Source of the DNA: Maribacter sp.
GTDB lineage: Bacteria; Bacteroidota; Bacteroidia; Flavobacteriales; Flavobacteriaceae
DNA length: 64,000 bases
NCBI GenBank assembly: GCA_011050675.1
Contig: DRFI01000017.1
Coordinates: 248,001-312,000 of the forward strand
Direction: 5' to 3'
The translations under genes and the position numbers were made by a program. The notes below the pieces were generated by a model. The model was not told where the DNA came from, did no database searches, and saw only the letters and a list, made by a program, of their open reading frames with translations. Of the stretch, positions 1 to 8,386 are shown piece after piece. How positions within the stretch are numbered: position 1 is the stretch's first letter; each line of letters opens with the position of its first letter.

Positions 1-1140
1 TCTATTGAATCTGATCCTGTCGAACAACCTTTAGATAGAAATTTTTATAATCGAAATTTCTCATCTGGGTTTACAACATCTATTTTGTTCAATGATGAAA
101 AATCTGCATTCGCTATAACTACACATTATAAGAAGAGAAAAGTAGACCAGCGTATTATACACGTGTTCAATGCTAATTTGAACAAGTTAATGGAGCACGA
201 TTTTTCTGATGAAGTAGAGGAAAAGAACTATGCTTTTGAAAATATAGCTTTCTCTAAAGATTTACAGAATGTGTATTTAGTAGGTAAAGCCTACTTCAAG
301 AAAAAACGTTTTAATGCAACAGAACGTAAGTTTCAATATGAAATGGTTAGAATTTCTAACTCCAGTCGAAGTATACAATCTTTCTATACTCCGGGTAAAT
401 TCCCAGAAGCGCTAAAACCGATTTTCAGAGGTAACGAACTACTTTGTATAGGGTTTTATGCCGATAGAAAGGATAATCGATATAATGGTATTTCATTCTT
501 TAATTTAGATTCAAAATCTTTAGAAATCAAAACCGAAAAATTTAATCCGTTTTCAGAACAATTTATGATGGATAAGTTTGGAAGGGAAGAAGATAAGGCT
601 ATTAAAGATTTAGTATTTAAGGGTATGGATATTACCAATGAAGGAAACATCCTTTTTAACGCCGAAGAATATTTTACCAGTAATAGCATACAGTCTAACT
701 CTAGTGGAGGTCGTGTAATGGTGACTAGATATCACCATAACGATATTATTAGCGCAAAATTAAGTGTAACTGGAGATTTGGTTTGGGCAAGAAACATTAA
801 CAAAACTGAAGTTACCCAAGGTGACGGTGCTTATGCATCTTACAGCGCTTACACTAAAAATAATACAACATACTTTTTTATAAGTACCTCTTCAGAAAAT
901 CCACAACAACTTAGCGATGACCGTATAATGTTTAAGCAAGGTTTAAGTAGAAACAGAAATGTTTTCTTAATACGATTGGATGAAAACGGACACATGAAAT
1001 ACAGTAAGGTTATAGATGATACAGAAGCTCGTTTACCTTTAATGGTTTCTGTGCCATACATTGATCGTAAAAATGATGAATTAATGTTCTACGCTAAAAG
1101 AGGAACTAAAAAACAACTAGTTCAAGTAGGTGTTAAATAA
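1..1140 (+). CDS. hypothetical protein, 5' end cut by window
   Basis: The frame is open from base 1 to the TAA at 1138-1140 (379 codons) and no convincing start lies inside, so the N-terminus is outside the window. I recognise no named family. The sequence alternates short hydrophobic strands with polar turns, for example NVYLVGKAYF, GDLVWARNINKTE and VFLIRLDENGHMKYSK. The strand-plus-DENG pattern resembles blades of secreted beta-propeller proteins common in Bacteroidota, but this is only a fold-level guess. No catalytic motif or membrane segment is visible in the part present. Confidence 0.75.
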   Translation, partial: SIESDPVEQPLDRNFYNRNFSSGFTTSILFNDEKSAFAITTHYKKRKVDQRIIHVFNANLNKLMEHDFSDEVEEKNYAFENIAFSKDLQNVYLVGKAYFKKKRFNATERKFQYEMVRISNSSRSIQSFYTPGKFPEALKPIFRGNELLCIGFYADRKDNRYNGISFFNLDSKSLEIKTEKFNPFSEQFMMDKFGREEDKAIKDLVFKGMDITNEGNILFNAEEYFTSNSIQSNSSGGRVMVTRYHHNDIISAKLSVTGDLVWARNINKTEVTQGDGAYASYSAYTKNNTTYFFISTSSENPQQLSDDRIMFKQGLSRNRNVFLIRLDENGHMKYSKVIDDTEARLPLMVSVPYIDRKNDELMFYAKRGTKKQLVQVGVK

Positions 1141-1143
1141 ATA

Positions 1144-1189
1144 TAATATTAGGATTTATTCCATAATTTTGGAATAAATCCTAATATTA
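1144..1189. promoter_or_regulatory. 20-bp perfect inverted repeat with a -7 element in its centre
   Basis: The arms at 1144-1163 and 1170-1189 are exact reverse complements, separated by 6 bases, and the right arm ends one base before the ATG at 1190. The centre contains TAATTTTG (1164-1171), a match to TAnnTTTG. The element could be an operator over a promoter, or a hairpin that ends the upstream transcript. There is no T-run after the stem, which weighs against a normal intrinsic terminator. Confidence 0.7.
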
Positions 1190-2263
1190 ATGAATTCTGG
1201 TTCTCCGGTTAAGGGCAGAGGTGCTCAAAAAAACACGAATAACAAATTCTCTGCATACAGTTTTGAAACGCGAGATGATTTTCTGGAATTCTGCCGTGTA
1301 GAAGGGGAGGTTGCCGACAGAAATAAAACCCAATACATTCCCATTTTTCCAAAAACGATAGTGAATAAAGTAACTAGCCCAGATGTGGGTATGAGTTACT
1401 CTATGAACATGTATCAAGGTTGTGAGCATGGTTGTATTTATTGTTATGCCAGAAATACACACGAATTTTGGGGCTACAGTGCCGGATTAGATTTTGAACG
1501 TAAAATTTTAGTAAAACACGATGCTCCAAAACTTCTAGAAGCGAAACTCAAAAGTAAAAATTGGAAGGCTTGTACCATTGTAATGTCTGGGAATACGGAT
1601 TGTTACCAACCAGCTGAACGGGAGTTTGAATTAACTCGAAAATGTTTAGAGGTGTTTTTAAAGTATAGACACCCCGTGGGTATCATCACCAAAAATGCTC
1701 TTATTTTACGGGATCTAGATATTCTTAAGGAATTAAATGCACATGGATTAATTGGAGTAAATATTTCCGTTACCTCTTTATCTGAGGAAACAAGAAGAAT
1801 ACTAGAACCGAGAACTACAACTATAAAAAAAAGGCTGGAAGCTATTAAAGTACTGTCAGAGGCTGGTATTCCGGTGAATGCGATGCTAGCTCCAATTATT
1901 CCTGGCATAAACAGTCATGAAATATTGAATTTGGCAAAATCAGTTTCTGATAATGGTGCTGTTTCTATGGCATTTACTGTAGTACGATTAAATGGAGCTA
2001 TTGGTGAAATATTCACAGATTGGATTCGTAAAACACTACCGGATAAAGCAGAAAAAGTATTGCATCAAATTCAAGATTGTCACGGAGGTTCTTTAAACGA
2101 TAGCAGATATGGTGTGCGAGGTAGAGGAGAGGGTGTAATAGCTACTCAAATTCATGATATGGTTCGTTTGGCGAAACGTAAATATTTTAAAGGCAGAAAC
2201 TTTCCTAAACTAAATACCAGTTTACACGAGTCATATAAAGACGGTCAATTAAAATTATTTTAA
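1190..2263 (+). CDS. PA0069-family radical SAM protein
   Basis: The radical SAM cluster motif CX3CX2C is at Cys78, Cys82 and Cys85 (CEHGCIYC), so a [4Fe-4S] cluster and S-adenosylmethionine chemistry are expected. The N-terminal GRGAQ stretch and the YQGCEHGCIYCYAR region are typical of the PA0069/Rv2578c group, distantly related to spore photoproduct lyase. The substrate is not established for this group. The 357-residue length is normal. The start at ATG 1190 keeps the conserved GRGA motif near residue 10. The start codon directly abuts a 20-bp inverted repeat. Confidence 0.92.
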   Translation: MNSGSPVKGRGAQKNTNNKFSAYSFETRDDFLEFCRVEGEVADRNKTQYIPIFPKTIVNKVTSPDVGMSYSMNMYQGCEHGCIYCYARNTHEFWGYSAGLDFERKILVKHDAPKLLEAKLKSKNWKACTIVMSGNTDCYQPAEREFELTRKCLEVFLKYRHPVGIITKNALILRDLDILKELNAHGLIGVNISVTSLSEETRRILEPRTTTIKKRLEAIKVLSEAGIPVNAMLAPIIPGINSHEILNLAKSVSDNGAVSMAFTVVRLNGAIGEIFTDWIRKTLPDKAEKVLHQIQDCHGGSLNDSRYGVRGRGEGVIATQIHDMVRLAKRKYFKGRNFPKLNTSLHESYKDGQLKLF

Positions 2264-2265
2264 AA

Positions 2266-2700
2266 CTATTTCCTTTTTCTTGGGTGAATAGATTGACCTA
2301 CCAATTTCCAATTTCCTTCTATTTTTTCTAGAATACGTATTTCATAAGTGTAAGTTTTAACTCCTTCTGTATTGGTTGATTCCTCATTATGACTAACCCA
2401 TGCATGATTACCATTAATATTCATTTTGTAATTAGAATTCTTAGATGTCCCACCTTGACCCATCATGTTTTCTGGAGGATTGATCATCATTGCTGGCGGT
2501 ACATCTATACTATTTCCATCTGATGTTGATACAAATATTCTACTGTATGGTTGTATTGACCAGCAATCTGCATGAGCTGCTACATCACCAGAACGCCAAG
2601 TGGCAGATTCTTTCTCAAGAAGTGAAATAATCGATTCTTCATCGTTTTGTCCATACCCTAAAGACACGGTTAAAAGTAGTAGGAGAAATAGGTGTTTCAT
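2266..2700 (-). CDS. secreted NTF2-like (DUF4440/SnoaL-type) protein
   Basis: A signal peptide is clear (MKHLFLLLLLTVSLGYGQ). The roughly 125-residue mature part has the NTF2-like layout: an N-terminal helix with EKESATWRSGDVAAHADCW, a middle strand region, and a C-terminal VSHNEEST...YEIRILEKIEGNWKLVGQ pair of strands ending in the usual GxWKxV motif. Such proteins bind small ligands or act as accessory domains; no catalytic residue can be assigned. It converges on the radical SAM gene with 2 bases between the stops. It is divergent from the glycosyltransferase gene. Confidence 0.75.
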   Translation of the reverse strand: MKHLFLLLLLTVSLGYGQNDEESIISLLEKESATWRSGDVAAHADCWSIQPYSRIFVSTSDGNSIDVPPAMMINPPENMMGQGGTSKNSNYKMNINGNHAWVSHNEESTNTEGVKTYTYEIRILEKIEGNWKLVGQSIHPRKRK

Positions 2701-2951
2701 CTAAAATATATTTATGTTTTTTAAATATAGGCTAAAACGAGGTGTTTCCTAAATAATTGGTATAACTGCATGAAAATGAGAGAAATATTTGGAATAAGTC
2801 AATAATTTGCTGTTTCAAACTAGCATGTTAAAATTTAATGGCATGCAATAGTTAAGTGCTAGAAAAATCTTTGAAAACTTTTGTTAAAATAAAGTCCAAA
2901 AGTGCAATACGTCCGTAAATAGGTGGAATGTTATAAATATTAGAACCATTT

Positions 2952-4382
2952 ATGAAAACCAAGAACACTACCAAAAACGATATGAACACGTTAAAAAACA
3001 ATACCAAAACAACCGAGAAGAAACCTTTCTTTTCTAGAATCAAACATCTAATTGAAAATGCCAATGCATGGGGTATTTTCGTAATGGGAAGCACCTTCGT
3101 GCTAATGTTCGGTTCAGCTTATTTAGCTTATATATTACAAAACGATTTTACTCAATTACATTTAGAGAGAAGAAGCACAATGATTGGATTGATTTTCATG
3201 ATTGTAGCGGCTGCTTTTTTCGTTTTTAAATTGACCTTTTTCATATACACTTTTATAAGATTCTTAAAATACAAAGCAATACCATCGGTAACAGACGAAG
3301 AATTACCAACTGTTACAGTAATTGTACCGGCATACAATGAAGGAAAACAAGTTTGGGCAACTTTAAAGAGTTTGGCTGAAAGTGATTATCCAGAGCACAA
3401 AATTCAATTATTAGCCATCGATGATGGAAGTAAAGATGATACTTGGAACTGGATGTTGGAAGCTAAGAAAGAATTAGGGGATAGAGTTTCTGTATGTCAG
3501 CAACCTAGGAACATGGGTAAACGTCACGCATTATATAGAGGTTTTAATGAAGGTACAGGTGAGATATTTGTAACGGTTGATAGTGATTCTATAGTTGATA
3601 AGGATACCTTAAGAAACTTAGTTAGTCCATTTATAGTAGATGAAAATTGTGGTGCTGTTGCAGGTAACATTCGTGTTTTAAATAATGACAAGATTCTACC
3701 TAAGATGTTAGACGTAAGTTTTGCACTTAGTTTTGAGTTTGTACGTTCATCTGAAAGTACTTTAAATTCAGTTTTATGTACTCCAGGTGCTTTAGCAGCT
3801 TATAGAGCTACTGCGGTATTCGTTTGTTTAGATGCGTGGATTAATCAAACGTTCATGGGTCAAGCTTCAGATATTGGTGAGGATAGAGCAATGACAAACA
3901 TGATTTTAAAGCAAGGTTTCCACGTATTGTTTCAAGGAAATGCATTTGCTTATACTAATGTTCCTGAAAAATATCAAGGACTTTACAAAATGTTCATTAG
4001 ATGGGGTAGAAGTAATGTACGTGAGAACATTCAAATGTCTAAGTATGTATTTACAAACTTTAGAAAAGGGCCAAAAGCAGGTACAAGATTATTATTCTTT
4101 AGCCAATTCTCAAGAATTGTACTTTGTTACCCATTTGTGTTATTCATGTTGGTATTTGTACTTACACATCCATTATTATTCTTAAGTTCTACTTTCGTAA
4201 GTATATTGGTTTTATCAACTTTTCCAGTACTATTTTATGCAAAAAGATACTCTTTTTCAGAGTCTATTTGGGCATATTCTTACAGCGTGCTTTTTACGTT
4301 CGGTTTATTTTGGATTACTCCTTATGCTATCGTTACGGCAAGTAGAAGTGGTTGGTTAACAAGAGAGTTGCCACAGAAATAA
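2952..4382 (+). CDS. membrane family 2 glycosyltransferase
   Basis: Two transmembrane segments (about residues 41-62 and 78-103) precede a GT-A domain with TVIVPAYNE, DDGS (157-160), the metal-binding DSD (210-212), a catalytic GEDRAM (309-314) and an RW pair (350-351). At least two C-terminal membrane segments follow (about 375-450). This is the architecture of processive, hyaluronan-synthase or NodC-like enzymes that polymerise and export a beta-linked polysaccharide. The usual Q of QxxRW is replaced by M (MFIRW), so processivity is uncertain. The donor sugar cannot be read from sequence. It stands alone with a strong terminator 18 bases downstream. Confidence 0.88.
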   Translation: MKTKNTTKNDMNTLKNNTKTTEKKPFFSRIKHLIENANAWGIFVMGSTFVLMFGSAYLAYILQNDFTQLHLERRSTMIGLIFMIVAAAFFVFKLTFFIYTFIRFLKYKAIPSVTDEELPTVTVIVPAYNEGKQVWATLKSLAESDYPEHKIQLLAIDDGSKDDTWNWMLEAKKELGDRVSVCQQPRNMGKRHALYRGFNEGTGEIFVTVDSDSIVDKDTLRNLVSPFIVDENCGAVAGNIRVLNNDKILPKMLDVSFALSFEFVRSSESTLNSVLCTPGALAAYRATAVFVCLDAWINQTFMGQASDIGEDRAMTNMILKQGFHVLFQGNAFAYTNVPEKYQGLYKMFIRWGRSNVRENIQMSKYVFTNFRKGPKAGTRLLFFSQFSRIVLCYPFVLFMLVFVLTHPLLFLSSTFVSILVLSTFPVLFYAKRYSFSESIWAYSYSVLFTFGLFWITPYAIVTASRSGWLTRELPQK

Positions 4383-4400
4383 GATTACGATATAAAATTT

Positions 4401-4435
4401 AAAAAGGGTCTCAATGTAAATTGAGACCCTTTTTT
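4401..4435. terminator. bidirectional intrinsic terminator
   Basis: A perfect 10-bp stem GGGTCTCAAT/ATTGAGACCC with a GTAA loop is flanked by five A and six T bases. It serves the glycosyltransferase on the plus strand and the HD-domain gene on the minus strand. Confidence 0.92.
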
Positions 4436-4464
4436 ATATACTGTGTTTTTGATAAATGATAAAA

Positions 4465-5145
4465 CTAGCTTAGATTTTTTAAAGGATTCCATTCTTGATA
4501 AAACTGCTCTAGAAAGTCAATCATATATTGGTGCCGTTCTGCTGCAAGGTGTTTTCCTGTTTCCGTATTCATTTTGTCTTGTAGCAATAATAGTTTTTCG
4601 TAAAAGTGATTTATTGTTGGCGCTTCAGACTTTTTATACTCCTCTTTGGTCATGTCTAGGTTAGGTGGTATACTCGGGTCATAGAGGGCTCGATTCTTAA
4701 ATCCTCCATAATTAAATGCGCGTGCAATACCAATTGCACCAATTGCGTCTAAACGGTCAGCATCTTGTACTACTTTAAGCTCTTTAGATGAGAATAGTTT
4801 CTTCTTCATCTTACCGTCGGTTAAACTAGCTTTAAATGAGCTGTACTTGATAATATTAGTTACGTGATTTATGGTTCTTTTTGGAACGCCAAGGCTTAGT
4901 AAAAAGTCTTCAGCCATTTTAGGTCCAAGATATTCGTCACCGTCATTAAATTTTGCATCAGCAATATCATGAAGAAGAGCACCAAGACTTACGACTAATA
5001 TATTTACATCTTCCTCTTCTTTTGCGATTAACATACTGTTGTTAAAAACGCGCTGAATATGAAACCAATCATGCCCTCCTTCGGCATTTTTTAAAGTTTC
5101 TTTGACAAAGGTTATGGTTTCTTCTACAATTTCTGAGTTGGTCAT
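4465..5145 (-). CDS. HD-domain phosphohydrolase (YedJ-like)
   Basis: The HD metal motif is visible as HDWFHIQRV (His25, His29), then LLHDIADAKF (His59-Asp60), and a later QDADRLDAIGAIGIARAF (around residue 137), the pattern of the YedJ group. These are soluble metal-dependent phosphohydrolases, probably acting on nucleotides or small phosphates; the substrate is not known. The ATG overlaps the acyltransferase stop by 4 bases, so the two are translationally coupled. The 226-residue length is normal. Confidence 0.88.
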   Translation of the reverse strand: MTNSEIVEETITFVKETLKNAEGGHDWFHIQRVFNNSMLIAKEEEDVNILVVSLGALLHDIADAKFNDGDEYLGPKMAEDFLLSLGVPKRTINHVTNIIKYSSFKASLTDGKMKKKLFSSKELKVVQDADRLDAIGAIGIARAFNYGGFKNRALYDPSIPPNLDMTKEEYKKSEAPTINHFYEKLLLLQDKMNTETGKHLAAERHQYMIDFLEQFYQEWNPLKNLS

Positions 5146-5879
5146 TTAAAGGAATTTATCCCGCTAACTACGGAAGCTTCTATTTGTTTGATTAGTTCGT
5201 CATAGTTTCCATTATTTTCAATGGGTTGTTGTACATCTAATTGAACTTTTGCACCTAAACCCATTGGAAACTGCCCAAAACGCACAAGCTTCCACGAATT
5301 ATTAATACTGATAGGAACAATCAATGCTGATGGTGCTTTTTTAAGAAGCATTTTAAGTCCCATGGGTTTAAATGCCTTTGGGTGCCCATCTCTGCTTCGT
5401 GTTCCTTCGGGAAATATCACTGCACTTCTCGTATGTTCTTCAATATAGCTACCTAGCCTACCTATTTCAATTAAAGCAGACTTGCCATCATTACGGTCAA
5501 TAAGCGCAGAACCGCCATGAACAAGGTTAAATGATACACTAGGTATACCTTTTCCTAATTCTTTTTTACTTACAAATTTTGGATGGTGCTTTCGCATATG
5601 CCAAATTATAGGTGGTATGTCGTACATACTTTGATGATTGGTGACAATTATCAAAGGCCTGTCCGTAGGTAAGTCAAAGTTGTTCGTAAACCTGTATGTA
5701 GTTCCTAAGATGTTAGTACTACGCATTAGGCAATAATTCAACTTACTAACTACAGGCTTTAATCCGCCGTACCCAAATATTTTAAAACCCAACCATTGTA
5801 TAGGGTGAAAAATAAGTAAACATAGCCCAAAGGACACGAAAAAAAATGGCGTAAGAATATAAGAAAGCAACTTCTGCAT
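5142..5879 (-). CDS. plsC: 1-acyl-sn-glycerol-3-phosphate acyltransferase
   Basis: It transfers an acyl chain to lysophosphatidic acid in phospholipid synthesis, at the inner membrane. The catalytic HX4D motif is NHQSMYD (His82, Asp87) and the substrate-binding motif is FPEGTRSRDG (Glu157). One N-terminal hydrophobic segment (about residues 5-25) gives the membrane anchor. The 245-residue length is usual. It is first in a two-gene operon with the HD protein. Other PlsC-family acyltransferases, for example those for ornithine lipids, share these motifs, so the exact acceptor is inferred. Confidence 0.9.
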   Translation of the reverse strand: MQKLLSYILTPFFFVSFGLCLLIFHPIQWLGFKIFGYGGLKPVVSKLNYCLMRSTNILGTTYRFTNNFDLPTDRPLIIVTNHQSMYDIPPIIWHMRKHHPKFVSKKELGKGIPSVSFNLVHGGSALIDRNDGKSALIEIGRLGSYIEEHTRSAVIFPEGTRSRDGHPKAFKPMGLKMLLKKAPSALIVPISINNSWKLVRFGQFPMGLGAKVQLDVQQPIENNGNYDELIKQIEASVVSGINSFK

Positions 5880-5890
5880 ATTACAAAAAT

Positions 5891-5919
5891 AAAAAACCGC
5901 TCTATTAGAGCGGTTTTTT
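5891..5919. terminator. intrinsic terminator after the bacilliredoxin gene
   Basis: Stem CCGCTCT/AGAGCGG with an ATT loop and six flanking A/T pairs. On the minus strand it lies 42 bases after the bacilliredoxin stop and just before the plsC start. Confidence 0.85.
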
Positions 5920-5960
5920 AATCCTATTATTTTATTAGAATATAGCCTAAGCTAAAAATT

Positions 5961-6371
5961 TTAACAAAACTCGTCGTAAGCTTGTGCTAAATTCTGAGCT
6001 ATCATCTCCGCTGGTCTACCTTCAATATGGTGACGCTCAATCATATGAACTAGTTCGCCATTTTTAAATAATGCCATAGAAGGAGAAGAAGGAGGAAAAG
6101 GAATCATAAGATTTCTTGCCGCATCAACAGCTTCTTTATCTACACCAGCAAATACAGTAACTGCAAAGTCTGGTTTTTTATCGTTCTGTAGGCTCATTTT
6201 AGCCGCAGGTCTTGCATTCGCCGCTGCACAACCACAAACAGAGTTAACAACTACTAAAGTTGTTCCTTCCTTGTTGATTGCATTTGCTACTGCATCCGCT
6301 GTATATAATTCTTCAAATCCGGCAGAAGCCAGATCATCTCTCATTGGTTTTACTAATTCTGCAGGGTACAT
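5961..6371 (-). CDS. bacilliredoxin, BrxA/BrxB family (DUF1094)
   Basis: The signature CGC active site is at Cys46-Gly47-Cys48 in VVNSVCGCAAANARPA, with the family N-terminus MYPAELVKPMRDDL and the C-terminal SMALFKNGELVHMIERHHIEGR. The fold is thioredoxin-like. In Firmicutes these proteins remove bacillithiol from mixed disulfides on proteins; several Bacteroidota also make bacillithiol, so the same cytosolic role is reasonable but inferred. The 136-residue length is normal. It is a single-gene unit with its own -7 site and a terminator. Confidence 0.93.
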   Translation of the reverse strand: MYPAELVKPMRDDLASAGFEELYTADAVANAINKEGTTLVVVNSVCGCAAANARPAAKMSLQNDKKPDFAVTVFAGVDKEAVDAARNLMIPFPPSSPSMALFKNGELVHMIERHHIEGRPAEMIAQNLAQAYDEFC

Positions 6372-6397
6372 AATTTTTAATTTTAATTAATCTATTA

Positions 6398-6405
6398 CAA
6401 AGATA
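6398..6405 (-). promoter_or_regulatory. -7 element for the bacilliredoxin gene
   Basis: CAAAGATA on the plus strand reads TATCTTTG on the minus strand, an exact TAnnTTTG match 26 bases before the start codon. No good -33 TTG was found at the usual spacing. Confidence 0.55.
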
Positions 6406-6473
6406 ATCAATTAGTCGTAGGAGTGATCTACACCTTAACTTTTCATTGGCCTAACTTTCTACTGGTAATATTT

Positions 6474-6481
6474 TATCTTTG
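6474..6481 (+). promoter_or_regulatory. -7 element for the TerB/DnaJ gene
   Basis: TATCTTTG is an exact TAnnTTTG match, 19 bases before the ATG at 6501. A TTG at 6446-6448 is 25 bases upstream, longer than usual. Confidence 0.6.
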
Positions 6482-6500
6482 GCCAAATTGAGAATACGAA

Positions 6501-7241
6501 ATGATAAAATGGTTGGGGGCCGTAGTTGGTTTTTTTATAAGAGGTTTGTCCGGGGCGGTTTTAGGCTTCTTTGCCGGTAGTATTATAGATAATTTTTTTG
6601 GCTCTAGTAAAGGTAATGCACGTAGTGTATTTGAAGACTATACAAGACCTAATGTAACAGCTGCAGATTTTGAGCTTAATCTACTATCGTTATGTTCCAT
6701 TGTTATTAAGGCAGATGGGCAGGTAAGTCAGTCAGAAATGGATTATGTACGTCAGTATTTTGTGAGTACATATGGTAAGGATAAAGCAAATGCAATTTTT
6801 AGAAGCTTTAACGAAATAAATAAAAAAGGACAGATATCTGCACAAAAGGTATGTACTTTTTTGGCACAGCGTACACGATACGAGGTGCGTTTACAACTGC
6901 TTCATTTCTTATTCGGTATAGCGCAGGCAGATGGTAGTATTAGTAATCCTGAAATTCAAAAGATTCGTGAAATTGCTGGTTACCTTAGAGTACCCCTAAA
7001 TGAATTTGATAGTATTAAGGCAATGTTTGTGAAGTCTGCTAATAACTCTTATAAGATTTTAGACATTGCAAAATCTGCTACAGATGCTGAGGTTAAAAAA
7101 GCTTATAGGGAAATGGCAAAAAAATACCACCCAGATAGAGTTAACACGCAAGATGAAGCCATAAAAAAAGGTGCCGAAGAAAAGTTTAAACAGGTACAGA
7201 CAGCTTACGAGACGATACAAAAAGAGCGAGGTTTAAATTAA
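6501..7241 (+). CDS. TerB-like and J-domain co-chaperone (DjlA-type)
   Basis: A glycine-rich N-terminal hydrophobic segment (residues 5-33) probably inserts in the inner membrane. A TerB-like helical domain follows (about 55-175; ADGQVSQSEMDYVRQYF and ADGSISNPEIQKIREIAG are its two acidic repeats). A J domain closes the protein (about 182-246) with the invariant HPD at 210-212. This is the order found in DjlA, a membrane co-chaperone that stimulates DnaK. The 246-residue length fits. HupE/UreJ starts 26 bases downstream and is probably co-transcribed. Confidence 0.9.
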   Translation: MIKWLGAVVGFFIRGLSGAVLGFFAGSIIDNFFGSSKGNARSVFEDYTRPNVTAADFELNLLSLCSIVIKADGQVSQSEMDYVRQYFVSTYGKDKANAIFRSFNEINKKGQISAQKVCTFLAQRTRYEVRLQLLHFLFGIAQADGSISNPEIQKIREIAGYLRVPLNEFDSIKAMFVKSANNSYKILDIAKSATDAEVKKAYREMAKKYHPDRVNTQDEAIKKGAEEKFKQVQTAYETIQKERGLN

Positions 7242-7267
7242 GGGAATAATCGTTTAAAGATAGTATA

Positions 7268-7852
7268 ATGCAAGAATTTTGGTTTTATATAGAATTGGGT
7301 TTACAGCATGTTTTAGACATTAATGCTTATGACCATATATTATTTTTAGCAGCCTTGGCGCTTCCTTTTACTTTTAAAAGTTGGAAGAACGTATTGTTGT
7401 TGGCTACCGTTTTTACTTTTACCCACTGTTTGGCATTAGTATTCTCTGTTTATGAGATACTAGTAATAGAAGCTAGCTGGATCGAGTTTTTAATTCCGGT
7501 AACCATAGTAAGTACAGCGTTGTTCAATTTGGTTGATAGTAATGATCAGAAAGAAGATCGAACAATTTGGTTCCATGTATTTGTAACAGGCTTTTTTGGA
7601 TTAATACATGGTTTTGGATTCTCAAATTATTTTAAAATGATGATTATGGGAGCAGAAGATAAATTGGCACCTTTACTTGGTTTTGCAGGCGGTATTGAAA
7701 TTTCTCAAGTAATTATAGTTCTCTTGGTATTGCTACTGGCATATGTAATTCAAACTATTTTAAAGGTCAAACAAAGCATATTCATAATGGTGGGGAGTAT
7801 TTTAATAATTTTAATAACACTTCCATTACTTTATGAAACATTTCCTTTTTAA
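7268..7852 (+). CDS. HupE/UreJ-family membrane protein
   Basis: The N-terminus matches the HupE/UreJ_2 family (LGLQHVLDINAYDHILFLAA), followed by FTHCLALV and GLIHGFGFSNYF with the conserved histidines. About six membrane segments span the 194 residues. Family members near hydrogenase or urease genes transport nickel or cobalt. No such enzyme is nearby, so the metal role here is only inferred from family. It follows the TerB/DnaJ gene closely. Confidence 0.85.
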   Translation: MQEFWFYIELGLQHVLDINAYDHILFLAALALPFTFKSWKNVLLLATVFTFTHCLALVFSVYEILVIEASWIEFLIPVTIVSTALFNLVDSNDQKEDRTIWFHVFVTGFFGLIHGFGFSNYFKMMIMGAEDKLAPLLGFAGGIEISQVIIVLLVLLLAYVIQTILKVKQSIFIMVGSILIILITLPLLYETFPF

Positions 7853-7937
7853 GACTGTTAAATTTTAGCCTAAGTTATTGCCTTGCTTTTTAAAGCGGGT
7901 ACCTTAGAGTTATATGCTTTTTAAAAGCCTATTATAA

Positions 7938-8375
7938 ATGAAGAAAGAAAAACAACTAAAATATGATAGGGCCTATTTGAGAATGGCCAAAGAGTGGGGT
8001 ATGTTATCTTCTTGCAAACGAAAGCAAGTTGGTGCCATAATTGTAAAAGATAGGATGATTATTTCTGACGGATACAACGGTACACCTACTGGATTTGAAA
8101 ATTTTTGTGAAGATGAAGAAGGGTATACCAAATGGTATGTTTTACACGCAGAGGCTAATGCCATACTTAAAGTAGCTGGTTCTACGCAGTCTTGTCAAGG
8201 AGCTACATTGTACATCACATTATCACCTTGTAGAGAATGTAGTAAGCTTATACACCAATCTGGCATTAAACGTGTAGTGTATCAAGTTGGATATAAAGAT
8301 GATTCTGGTTTGCAGTTTTTAGAAAAAGCTGGGGTCGAATTACAACACATGCCAGAAATAAATGTTACTATCTAA
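7938..8375 (+). CDS. deoxycytidylate deaminase
   Basis: It deaminates dCMP to dUMP, feeding dTMP synthesis in the cytosol. The zinc site is complete: HAE at 70-72 (LHAEANAIL) and the SPCREC pair Cys98/Cys101. The N-terminal CKRKQVGAIIVKD and DGYNGTPTGF motifs are those of dCMP deaminases and not of tadA. The 145-residue length is normal. Eleven bases separate it from the S41 peptidase gene, indicating one transcript. Confidence 0.92.
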   Translation: MKKEKQLKYDRAYLRMAKEWGMLSSCKRKQVGAIIVKDRMIISDGYNGTPTGFENFCEDEEGYTKWYVLHAEANAILKVAGSTQSCQGATLYITLSPCRECSKLIHQSGIKRVVYQVGYKDDSGLQFLEKAGVELQHMPEINVTI

Positions 8376-8386
8376 CGTTTACACTA

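Noticed and set aside
3940-4345. Overlapping plus-strand frames inside the glycosyltransferase gene
   Set aside because: Out-of-frame shadows of a well-supported gene with motif-level evidence.
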